Part shown: positions 57,299 through 64,000 of the stretch, piece after piece
How the letters are laid out: every line of letters starts with the position of its first letter
Position numbering within the stretch: the stretch's first letter is position 1
Source: Trichocoleus sp. FACHB-46
GTDB taxonomy: Bacteria > Cyanobacteriota > Cyanobacteriia > FACHB-46
DNA: 64,000 bases
NCBI RefSeq assembly: GCF_014695385.1
Contig: NZ_JACJOD010000006.1
Span: 496,001-560,000, forward strand
Direction: 5' to 3'
The notes under the pieces: model-generated
What the model was told of the DNA's origin: nothing
The model's input: only the letters and a program-made list of their open reading frames with translations
The model's database searches: none
Position numbers and translations under genes: made by a program

Positions 57299-57634
57299 AT
57301 GAGAACTCTACCCAAAGAGCGTCGTTACGAAACCTTATCCTATCTTCCCCCTCTGTCTGACGCTCAAATCACCAGACAACTCCAGTACATCCTCGACCAA
57401 GGCTACATTCCCGCTGTAGAGTTCAGCGAAGATTCCGATCCTGAGCAGCACTACTGGACTTTGTGGAAGTTGCCTCTGTTTGGTGCATCTAGCACTCAAG
57501 AAGTTCTCAGTGAAGTACGCGCTTGCCGCTCTGAGTACTCTAATTCCTACATCCGTGTTGTGGGTTTCGACAACATCAAGCAGTGCCAAGTGCTAAGCTT
57601 CATCGTTCACAAGCCCAACACCAACCGCTACTAA
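57299..57634 (+). CDS. rbcS: RuBisCO small subunit
   Basis: Small subunit of 111 residues that caps the L8 core to give the L8S8 holoenzyme. Text: [43 protein letters not shown] and [21 protein letters not shown], all standard for form IB. Codon bias is as in rbcL. A strong intrinsic terminator lies 85 bp after the stop and ends the operon. The activase gene downstream therefore has its own promoter or depends on read-through. Confidence 0.97.
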   Translation: MRTLPKERRYETLSYLPPLSDAQITRQLQYILDQGYIPAVEFSEDSDPEQHYWTLWKLPLFGASSTQEVLSEVRACRSEYSNSYIRVVGFDNIKQCQVLSFIVHKPNTNRY

Positions 57635-57719
57635 GCTTGTATCTACCAAGTAAGCCAGGACGTTTGTTTACCTGTGCTTAATATCAACCTAGTGCAATCA
57701 CTCTCCTAGGTGAAAGTCT

Positions 57720-57754
57720 GGAGGGGTAGAAGACTCTACCTCTCCTTATTTTTT
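57720..57754 (+). terminator. Intrinsic terminator of the rbc operon
   Basis: GGAGGGGTAGA (57720-57730) pairs with TCTACCTCTCC (57735-57745), one G-U pair, followed by TTATTTTTT (57746-57754). Confidence 0.88.
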
Positions 57755-57849
57755 GGATTATTTAAGATTCTTTGCGCCATTTAGCGATCGCGTTTGTCAG
57801 AAAAACTTAACATTAGTTTTAGGCCCAGCAGTTTACCTCCCCCAACGTC

Positions 57850-59175
57850 ATGAGCTACTACATCTCGCCTCGCTTCCTGGATAAGCTAGCTGTTCATATC
57901 ACAAAAAACTTTCTCGATTTACCCAACGTCCGAGTTCCCTTGCTTTTAGGCATCCACGGTCGTAAAGGCGAAGGGAAATCTTTTCAGTGCGAGTTAGTTT
58001 TCGAGCGCCTGGGAGTCGAAGTTGTCCATATGTCGGCGGGCGAGTTAGAGAGTCCAGATGCGGGAGATCCGGCTCGCCTAATCCGCCTGAGATACCGAGA
58101 AGCTGCCGAGTTGGTGCGGACGCGAGGCAAAATGACCGTGCTGATGATCAACGACTTAGACGCTGGAGCTGGGCGACTTGATCAAGGGACGCAGTACACC
58201 GTAAACACCCAGTTGGTGAACGGCACCTTAATGAATATTGCCGACAACCCTACCAACGTCCAACTACCTGGCAGTTACGACTCGACCCCATTGCACCGTG
58301 TGCCGATCATTATCACAGGAAATGACTTGTCAACTTTATACGCCCCCCTGATCCGGGACGGGCGGATGGATAAGTTCTATTGGGAGCCGAATCGAGACGA
58401 CAAAATTGGCATTGTCCGTGGCATTTTTGAAGCAGATGCGATTCAGCAGCAAAACATTGAACAGCTGGTTGATCACTTTATTAATCAATCCGTCGATTTC
58501 TTTGGAGCGCTTCGGTCTCGGCTCTACGATGAACAGGTGTTGAACTTCATTAAAGATGTCGGGTACGATCGCGTCTCCCTCAGGGTGGTTAATAGCGGCG
58601 ATCGCCCCCCCGAATTCCACAGACCTGACTTTAGCTTGCCGCATCTAATTGAAGTCGGTGAATTTATGGTGCAGGAGCAGCAACGGGTGCAGCAAATGCG
58701 CTTGTCAGAAGAATACAATCGCAACTTGCGGCTAGGATTCCATCGGGCCAATGAAGAGGAATCTCGCCCGGCTCCCCAACCTCGCCCTGAACAGCAGAGC
58801 GCTCCTCCTCAGCCTGCCAATGGCAACCGTTCCAAAAGCGTTAACCAGGAATCTAACCAACGTCCACAGCCTATGGCACAGCAAACCCACTCTACGAGCG
58901 CCAAGTTAAATGTTGAGGCGGCAGACCAGGTACAGCAAATTTTGGCTCAAGGCTACCGCTTGGGCATTGAATTTGTGGATGAGCGTCGCTTCCGTACTAA
59001 CTCCTGGCAATCCTACCCTGCGATTCAAGGCCATGAGTCAGAGGCGATCGCAGCGTTAGAAGCCTGTTTAGCAGAGCATAGTAATGACTACGTTCGGGTA
59101 GTTGGCATTGATCCCAAAGCCAAGCGCCGCATGATGGAAACGGTAGTTCAACGCCCAAATGGCAAATCGAGTTAA
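57850..59175 (+). CDS. rca: RuBisCO activase with C-terminal small-subunit-like domain
   Basis: AAA+ protein of 441 residues. The ATPase core (about residues 1-300) has Walker A GIHGRKGEGKS, Walker B VLMINDLDAG, and text RDGRMDKFYWEP with the arginine finger region. A Pro/Gln/Asn-rich linker (about 300-355) joins a C-terminal RbcS-like (SSUL) domain (VQQILAQGYRLGIEFVDER, NDYVRVVGIDPKAKRR). It removes inhibitory sugar phosphates from RuBisCO sites; the SSUL domain binds RuBisCO and recruits the activase into carboxysomes. It lies 215 bp after rbcS beyond the terminator. Confidence 0.95.
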   Translation: MSYYISPRFLDKLAVHITKNFLDLPNVRVPLLLGIHGRKGEGKSFQCELVFERLGVEVVHMSAGELESPDAGDPARLIRLRYREAAELVRTRGKMTVLMINDLDAGAGRLDQGTQYTVNTQLVNGTLMNIADNPTNVQLPGSYDSTPLHRVPIIITGNDLSTLYAPLIRDGRMDKFYWEPNRDDKIGIVRGIFEADAIQQQNIEQLVDHFINQSVDFFGALRSRLYDEQVLNFIKDVGYDRVSLRVVNSGDRPPEFHRPDFSLPHLIEVGEFMVQEQQRVQQMRLSEEYNRNLRLGFHRANEEESRPAPQPRPEQQSAPPQPANGNRSKSVNQESNQRPQPMAQQTHSTSAKLNVEAADQVQQILAQGYRLGIEFVDERRFRTNSWQSYPAIQGHESEAIAALEACLAEHSNDYVRVVGIDPKAKRRMMETVVQRPNGKSS

Positions 59176-59216
59176 TAATTTGAGTTGCTAGATAGAAAAA
59201 TTGACGTAACTCGGGC

Positions 59217-59222
59217 TATAAT
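59217..59222 (+). promoter_or_regulatory. ffs: -10 element of the SRP RNA gene
   Basis: A perfect TATAAT hexamer, 7 bp before the inferred RNA start. A TTGACG lies only 10 bp upstream of it, too close to serve as a standard -35. Confidence 0.6.
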
Positions 59223-59228
59223 GATGAT

Positions 59229-59326
59229 CGACTCGGACCCACGCGGCCATAACGCCCAAATCTTGTCAGGACCGGAAGGTAGCAGCAATACGGGATGCTT
59301 ATAGCAGGCGTGGTCTCCGGGTCTCC
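59229..59326 (+). ncRNA. ffs: Signal recognition particle RNA (4.5S type)
   Basis: About 98 nt. The conserved apical domain GTCAGGACCGGAAGGTAGCA (from 59265), containing the GGAA tetraloop and the Ffh-binding internal loops, is diagnostic. The 5' part (GACTCGGACCCACGC) pairs with the 3' part (GCGTGGTCTCCGGGTC) to close the long hairpin. It partners with Ffh to target membrane proteins co-translationally. The ends are inferred from the outer stem and the -10 element and may be off by a few bases. Confidence 0.93.
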
Positions 59327-59579
59327 TTTGTTTTAAAGGGTACTTACAAACTGCCAGGGGCGATCGCTACATATTACGCTTACCTGAGCTTATAGAGTTT
59401 TTCATTTAACAAGCTAAGCTAGCAAGCCAGGCCGTATAGCTATGGGCAGTGATTTCGATTTCTGCTTATCCTAGAAGCATCTGCTTCCAGAGTCTGGATG
59501 CTAGAAGTGAAATATAGCAAAACTTCTGGCATGGCTCACTACAATTAAACTCTTAAACTGCTAAGGAGCTGTGGTTGAT

Positions 59580-59948
59580 ATGGCTGGATTTGGTGATCTT
59601 GTCCAAAAAGCGTTTTACCTAGGAGTCGGACTGGCCTCCTATGCAGGCGAGAAAGCAGGCGGCAAGCTAGGGGAACTACGGGTACAAGCCCAAAAACTAG
59701 CAGATGAACTCGTGGCTAAGGGCGAGATGAGCACAGAAGAAGCCCGTCGATTTGTTGACGATATGGTGAATCGAGCCCAGCAACCTGGAGCAACTCCCGC
59801 TCCAGAGCCAACAAGCTCGGAACCGCGACGGATCGAAATTCTCTCAGATGATGAAGAGCCAACTAAGGCTGAAACGCAAAATGTAGACAATTTGCGCCAG
59901 CAAGTGATGGATTTGCAAGAGGAACTACGGCGGCTAGAGCGAGAGTAG
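59580..59948 (+). CDS. Phasin-like helical protein
   Basis: Protein of 122 residues from ATG 59580 (an in-frame GTG at 59571 is too close to the AAGGAG site). The N-terminal half (FGDLVQKAFYLGVGLASYAGE, then helix with ELVAKGEMSTEEARRFVDDM) resembles the phasin/poly-granule-associated protein family, which forms amphipathic coiled coils. A Pro/Glu-rich linker is followed by a short coiled coil (LRQQVMDLQEELRRLERE). Function in cyanobacteria is not known; membrane or granule surface binding is possible. Confidence 0.72.
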   Translation: MAGFGDLVQKAFYLGVGLASYAGEKAGGKLGELRVQAQKLADELVAKGEMSTEEARRFVDDMVNRAQQPGATPAPEPTSSEPRRIEILSDDEEPTKAETQNVDNLRQQVMDLQEELRRLERE

Positions 59949-60128
59949 TTGCTGTGTGTAAACAGAATGCTACGGAGTCATCTATCTAAGTTATGATTTT
60001 TGATCAGTCTCCCTCACCAATTGCTAAAGCTGAAGTTGGTAGATGGGGGTTTCATCCAGTATGTTGGCGCTGACTACAGACAAGCTCGGCGCAGTCCCCG
60101 CTCTCGCTTGCAGATAAGCAACAAATTT

Positions 60129-60536
60129 ATGGAAGATTGGTCAAAAGATTTCTTTACTAGCTTCGAATTAGTAGCTGATGAAGTAGAGCTGTTTTTTTTA
60201 GAGGTAAAGCGAGATATTGATGATGCGATTGATATCTTTGCCAAGCTCTCAGAGGAAATCGTAGAACAAGTACAAGGCACGATTTTTAGTGAAGTTGACC
60301 AGCGACTTGATGAGCTGACCAGCTCGTTCCTAGAGCTATATTTTGGGTTGGAGAGTTCCGACATAGAATCGATGGAGCCTTTGTTCTACAACGTAGAGCC
60401 AATTATCACTAAACATCCTGCTTGCATGGGATGTAGCCATTATCATGGACAAATTTATGGCGGTAATCCCCTAGTCTGTGGCATGCATCCATATGGAGTA
60501 GAGACAGAGAAATGCTCTGACTGGGAATCGTTCTAG
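60129..60536 (+). CDS. Conserved cyanobacterial protein with C-terminal Cys motif
   Basis: Protein of 135 residues from ATG 60129; a longer frame begins at TTG 60000, but its first 43 residues are unlike the rest. The N-terminal 95 residues are acidic and helical (coiled-coil-like). The C-terminus has four Cys (in PACMGCSHYHG, VCGMHPYG, EKCSDW) plus His residues, a likely zinc or iron-sulfur site. I associate this C-terminal pattern with an uncharacterised family found across cyanobacteria. No function assigned. Confidence 0.7.
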   Translation: MEDWSKDFFTSFELVADEVELFFLEVKRDIDDAIDIFAKLSEEIVEQVQGTIFSEVDQRLDELTSSFLELYFGLESSDIESMEPLFYNVEPIITKHPACMGCSHYHGQIYGGNPLVCGMHPYGVETEKCSDWESF

Positions 60537-60563
60537 GGGTTCACTATCTCTACAGCTGAAATC

Positions 60564-61382
60564 TCAGCGGGATAATAAAGGGAAAAAGTGCCCTACAGGG
60601 CCTTGCCCTTGCCCAATATTTAGGGAATGAGTCAAGGCTGTAGTGACGTAATCTTTAGCCATCTTGGTAGCAGATAGTAAATCTTTGCCGTCTGCTAGAT
60701 TGGCGGCGATCGCAGCTGAGAGAGTGCAGCCAGTGCCGTGGGTGTTTTTTGTGTCAACACTAGAAGTGGTCAAAGTTTCTAGATGCTGGCCATCAAACCA
60801 GACATCAACCCCTCGCAGTTCGCCAGCCATGCCCCCGCCTTTGACCAATACTGCTTTAGCTCCTAGCTGATAAATCCGTTGAGCCGCTGCTTGCATGTCA
60901 TCGAGTGTGACGATTGTCAGACCGCTTAAAAGTTGAGCCTCGTAGCGATTGGGGGTGACGATCACAGCTTGGGGAATTAAGGCATCTCTTAAGGTGGCGA
61001 TCGCCGAGTCATCGATCAACTGTGCTCCAGTCCGAGACACCATGACTGGATCGACGACCAAATTCTGCAGTCGCAAAAGCTGCACCTGCTGTGCCACCGC
61101 TGCGATAATTTCTTGGTTCAGCAGCATCCCCGTCTTAGTCGCTTGCACCCTGATGTCTTGCACCACCGCTTCTATCTGAGCCACGACAGCCGCAGCAGGC
61201 AACGCATCAACGCGATTGACTCCTAAAGTATTTTGGGCCGTGATACAAGTGAGCGCACTAGTGCCATGCACTTGATGAAAGGCAAAAGTGCGTAAGTCAG
61301 CCTGAATTCCTGCCCCACCACCGCTATCAGAACCCGCGATCGTCAGTGCCACAGGAATCCGTGAATTCCCTGTCAGGGTCAT
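60564..61382 (-). CDS. thiD: Hydroxymethylpyrimidine/phosphomethylpyrimidine kinase
   Basis: Bifunctional kinase of 272 residues in thiamine synthesis, phosphorylating HMP and then HMP-P. Ribokinase-fold motifs: ALTIAGSDSGGGAGIQADL at the N-terminus, VVDPVMVSRTGAQL, VTPNRYEAQLL, AVLVKGGGM and the C-terminal anion-hole NTHGTGCTLSAAIAANL with the catalytic Asp-equivalent region. It starts 69 bp after the ftsZ stop on the same strand and may be read from the ftsZ unit, although the two functions are unrelated. Confidence 0.94.
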   Translation of the reverse strand: MTLTGNSRIPVALTIAGSDSGGGAGIQADLRTFAFHQVHGTSALTCITAQNTLGVNRVDALPAAAVVAQIEAVVQDIRVQATKTGMLLNQEIIAAVAQQVQLLRLQNLVVDPVMVSRTGAQLIDDSAIATLRDALIPQAVIVTPNRYEAQLLSGLTIVTLDDMQAAAQRIYQLGAKAVLVKGGGMAGELRGVDVWFDGQHLETLTTSSVDTKNTHGTGCTLSAAIAANLADGKDLLSATKMAKDYVTTALTHSLNIGQGQGPVGHFFPLLSR

Positions 61383-61450
61383 ATTAAATCAATCCAAAGT
61401 GACGAACTGAAATATCACTGCCTAAGGGCACTCAACTCTTGAGCGAGTCT

Positions 61451-62740
61451 TTAACGAGTTGGGGGTCTCTCTCTTCTTCTTTGAAGAAACTCAGGAATGT
61501 CTGGTTCACCAGGTCTATTTCTCGGTTCGTTGACTGGCGTTTGAGGAGCCTGAGGCGTAATCGGAGGGGTGACACCTCGGCGCAGTGGCGCGACTCTAGC
61601 GGGTTGAGCTGCGGGTTGAGCCTCACCCGTAAAACCTGTGGCAATGACCGTGATCCGAATTTCTCCCTGCATGCGCTCGTCGATGACTGCCCCAAAGATG
61701 ATATTGGCATTGGGATCAACGACTTCATAGATGATTTCGGCAGCAGCATTGACTTCATGGAGCGTTAAGTCAGTGCCGCCCGTGATATTGAAGACTACCC
61801 CTTTAGCTCCATCAATGGAGGATTCCAGAAGGGGTGATGAAATAGCTGCCATCGCGGCTTCTCTCGCCCGTGACTTGCCAGAACCAATGCCGATTCCCAT
61901 CAATGCAGAGCCTGCATCAGCCATCACGGCTCGTACGTCTGCAAAATCCACGTTAACCAAACCAGGGATGGTAATGATGTCCGAAATTCCCTGCACCCCT
62001 TGGCGCAAAATATCATCGGCGACTCGGAATGCCTCTTGAACCGGAGTCTGCTCGGAGATCACTGACAATAATTTGTCGTTGGGAATAACGATCAGGGTGT
62101 CTACTCGGCTTTGTAGGGCTGCGATGCCTTCATCTGCTTGGCTGGTGCGTCGTCGGCCTTCAAAGGTAAACGGACGAGTGACGACTCCTACCGTTAAAGC
62201 GCCAACTTCCTTAGCAATCTCAGCCACAATCGGAGCTGCGCCAGTTCCGGTGCCCCCGCCCATGCCAGCGGTGATGAACACTAAGTCAGAATTTTCTAGG
62301 GCTGCTGCAATTTCATCGCGGGACTCTTCCGCTGCTTTCTGCCCGATCGCTGGATTACCACCTGCACCTAGACCACGAGTCAATTTTTGGCCAACTTGTA
62401 AATGCTTGGGAGCCATTGCCTGAGCTAGAGCTTGAGCATCCGTATTAACGGACCAAAACTCAACTCCTGATACGTCGCTGGCAATCATGCGATTGACTGC
62501 GTTGCCACCCCCTCCACCAACGCCAATTACTTTGATTTTGGCAACACTACTGGGGACAATCCCATCCATCCGAGATTCTTCTAGCACAACTTTTGCGTCG
62601 CGAGATTGATTAAACCGAACTGTAGAGTTGCTAAACGGGTTTTTGGCAGTATCTGCCACTGAGAAAGAGGATTGCTCTTCTGCGTGGGAGCCTTCGGTGA
62701 TAGAGCCCAATTTACTATTAGATGTACTATTAGATGTCAT
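61451..62740 (-). CDS. ftsZ: Cell division protein FtsZ
   Basis: Tubulin-like GTPase of 429 residues that forms the division ring. N-terminal extension of about 65 residues (Ser/Asn-rich, longer than in E. coli but usual for cyanobacteria), then the core [19 protein letters not shown] signature [12 protein letters not shown]7 loop [11 protein letters not shown], and after a Pro-rich linker the C-terminal conserved tip [11 protein letters not shown], binding site for FtsA/SepF-type partners. It is downstream of ftsQ, the standard order. Confidence 0.97.
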   Translation of the reverse strand: MTSNSTSNSKLGSITEGSHAEEQSSFSVADTAKNPFSNSTVRFNQSRDAKVVLEESRMDGIVPSSVAKIKVIGVGGGGGNAVNRMIASDVSGVEFWSVNTDAQALAQAMAPKHLQVGQKLTRGLGAGGNPAIGQKAAEESRDEIAAALENSDLVFITAGMGGGTGTGAAPIVAEIAKEVGALTVGVVTRPFTFEGRRRTSQADEGIAALQSRVDTLIVIPNDKLLSVISEQTPVQEAFRVADDILRQGVQGISDIITIPGLVNVDFADVRAVMADAGSALMGIGIGSGKSRAREAAMAAISSPLLESSIDGAKGVVFNITGGTDLTLHEVNAAAEIIYEVVDPNANIIFGAVIDERMQGEIRITVIATGFTGEAQPAAQPARVAPLRRGVTPPITPQAPQTPVNEPRNRPGEPDIPEFLQRRRERPPTR

Positions 62741-62935
62741 TGGATCGGGGATGGCTTATAAACAACTTTTTAATTCTGGGCAGCGCTGGGCAACTCTAGT
62801 TAACTATAGGGTAAGTCGATTGAAAAACCAATGATAGCATTAGGCTCCCACCCATCTTTAATCTGATTTGATCTGACTGATCAGCAGCATTCCTAAAGAT
62901 AGTTATCGCTGACTTATTACCTACAGGTGGCAAGC

Positions 62936-63811
62936 TCAATCAGTACTATCCGTATTAGATTTTACCGAGTTATTGGCCTTCTGCATTTGAATTGAGGGAG
63001 CATCTGGATTTTGTAGATCAACATAAGCAACTTGCTTGGGATTCAGCTTGTCTGAGAGTTTTCGTAGCTGATCCATCGCTTGGATTTGCTCAGCAAATCT
63101 AGAACTATAAGAGCCGAAATGAAAGATTCCTAACTCAGTTTTAAGGACTATATTGCTTGGGTCACGCCAGTCAATTTCTGTGACTTTAACAGGGCTTTGG
63201 CTAACTGATTGATACAGCTCAGCCCACTGCGATCGCTTCTGTTCTTGATAGCCAACAATTTTGAGAGTTGGCAACTGGAACGATTGATCAAAGGAAGTAT
63301 AGCTCTCAATGGGAATCCAGACACCATTCGCATCCAGAAATCCCACATTTGAGAGACCTATTGCTGGTTTTGTCTCTTTGTCTTTAACAGCTTCAGCGTT
63401 AGGGAGATCGGAGATCATGGCGACGGGATAGCGTTCTTTGACCTGCACAATCAGTCTGGGGGGGAATAGCTGACGTGCTACAGTGGCGTCCTCGATCGGC
63501 GCTTTTGATTCTAGCTGGGCTGCGATCGCTTGAGGTTCAAGTTGCAGCAACGATTGAGGATAAGCCATTGGCAATAAAGACTGAATGGCTTGAGACGAGA
63601 GAAACCGATTACCTGCGATCGCAACTTGTTCGGGTTGGCGAATCACCCAACCTGGCAAGGTGATCACCCAAGCGAGTCCTCCCGCCAGACCGCTGACTGC
63701 TATAGTGCGCCAACTGGTTTGCAAGGCTTTCAAGCGTCGTTCTTGGCGGAGCTTCTGGCGTCTTTGCGCGAGTTCGTTTTGAGAGACTGCTGAAATACTA
63801 GTCATCGGCAC
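62936..63811 (-). CDS. ftsQ: Cell division protein FtsQ/DivIB
   Basis: Bitopic division protein of 291 residues. A basic cytosolic N-terminus (RRQKLRQERRLKAL) is followed by one membrane helix (TIAVSGLAGGLAWVITLPGW, about residues 37-56), the POTRA domain (EQVAIAGNRFLSSQAIQSLLP, then PPRLIVQVKERYPVAMI) and a beta domain with VAYVDLQNPD near the end. It links the Z-ring to septal peptidoglycan synthesis. The gene lies 195 bp upstream of ftsZ on the same strand. Confidence 0.9.
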   Translation of the reverse strand: MPMTSISAVSQNELAQRRQKLRQERRLKALQTSWRTIAVSGLAGGLAWVITLPGWVIRQPEQVAIAGNRFLSSQAIQSLLPMAYPQSLLQLEPQAIAAQLESKAPIEDATVARQLFPPRLIVQVKERYPVAMISDLPNAEAVKDKETKPAIGLSNVGFLDANGVWIPIESYTSFDQSFQLPTLKIVGYQEQKRSQWAELYQSVSQSPVKVTEIDWRDPSNIVLKTELGIFHFGSYSSRFAEQIQAMDQLRKLSDKLNPKQVAYVDLQNPDAPSIQMQKANNSVKSNTDSTD

Positions 63812-63920
63812 CTCTCAATTCGCAAAATGAAGAGTATGTAGGGACGGGGGAAGATGCATAAGTTTGCGAGTGCAGCGAGGAATGGGCAATTGGGTGAAGA
63901 GCGGACTGGTTACCAAACCA

Positions 63921-64000
63921 TCAACTGAATTGACGAGGAATTGACTGTGATTGCAACCAACCCTGTAGAAGTTTAATCGCTACTGGCTTAATTTGCGATC
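63921..64000 (-). CDS. 3' end of an upstream minus-strand gene (unidentified)
   Basis: An open frame enters from the window edge and ends at TGA (63921-63923), with 25 readable residues (IKPVAIKLLQGWLQSQ in the middle). It could be the C-terminus of a murein or division gene that often precedes ftsQ, but the piece is too short to identify and could be a chance frame. Confidence 0.3.
   Translation of the reverse strand, partial: SQIKPVAIKLLQGWLQSQSIPRQFS

Larger units (their letters stand above)
59176..59579. other. Intergenic region holding the SRP RNA gene
   Basis: About 400 bp between rca and the phasin-like gene. The first part contains the SRP RNA with a perfect -10 (TATAAT, 59217-59222). 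The remainder (59330-59579) shows no gene and probably carries the next promoter. Confidence 0.6.

Noticed and set aside
60000-60128. TTG-initiated extension of the Cys-motif protein
   Set aside because: Composition differs from the rest and a good ATG exists at 60129.

Overview
The window is chromosomal DNA of a cyanobacterium. It carries a form IB RuBisCO cluster (rbcL-rbcX-rbcS) followed by an activase with a fused small-subunit-like domain, plus psbK, two high-light-inducible proteins, a CRR6-like NDH-1 assembly factor, a SpkB-like kinase and the short-tandem heptad repeats (GGATGAA type) typical of filamentous cyanobacteria. The HIP1 octamer GCGATCGC recurs throughout. No plasmid, phage, IS element, CRISPR array or tRNA was recognised. 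A filamentous, possibly non-heterocystous (Leptolyngbya-like) host is a low-confidence inference.

Layout. 1-3.6 kb: end of the ribosomal protein supercluster (rplQ end, truA, rplM, rpsI, rpmE, prfA). 3.8-8.5 kb: ABC-F ATPase, gpmI, secG and a matrixin-like protease whose start is set by the secG terminator. 8.5-13.3 kb (minus): glycosyltransferase, MFS transporter, recO, deoC. 13.4-16.3 kb: divergent manganese importer mntC / mntAB with a striking phased direct-repeat operator. 16.4-19.9 kb: hpf/lrtA, lipB, an acyltransferase, a hypothetical gene. 19.9-23.3 kb (minus): ssb with an upstream LexA-type box, and a large nucleotidyltransferase/phosphomannomutase-like fusion whose mutase motifs are degenerate. 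23.8-28.5 kb: small membrane protein, methyltransferase, cobK interrupted by heptad repeats, YciI-like protein, pheT. 29-34.6 kb: spkB-like kinase, GST, psbK, tgt, TPR protein, receiver protein. 34.7-40.8 kb: GyrA/ParC-like subunit, sugar-type ABC ATPase, two HLIPs each preceded by an HLR1 (RpaB) motif, rpoD. 41-46 kb: gene-poor region with hypothetical and secreted proteins, a polysaccharide deacetylase and a degenerate receiver. 46-50.7 kb: thyX, CRR6-like gene, heptose phosphatase, GT9 transferase, ispD, SDR. 50.9-54.5 kb: membrane protein, a membrane-inserted alpha/beta hydrolase, a beta-propeller protein. 55.3-59.3 kb: RuBisCO cluster, activase and the signal recognition particle RNA. 59.5-64 kb: phasin-like protein, Cys-motif protein, thiD, ftsZ, ftsQ and an upstream gene end.

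The window is mostly core metabolism and information processing. I found no obvious undescribed defence or biosynthetic system. The strongest second-look items are regulatory or structural: the mnt operator repeats, the LexA-like box before ssb, the paired HLR1 sites before the hli genes, a covarying double-hairpin dispersed repeat, heptad repeats invading cobK, the apparently inactive mutase half of the nucleotidyltransferase fusion, and a GyrA-family protein lacking a canonical GyrA box. All functional calls come from reading motifs by eye; no database search was run.
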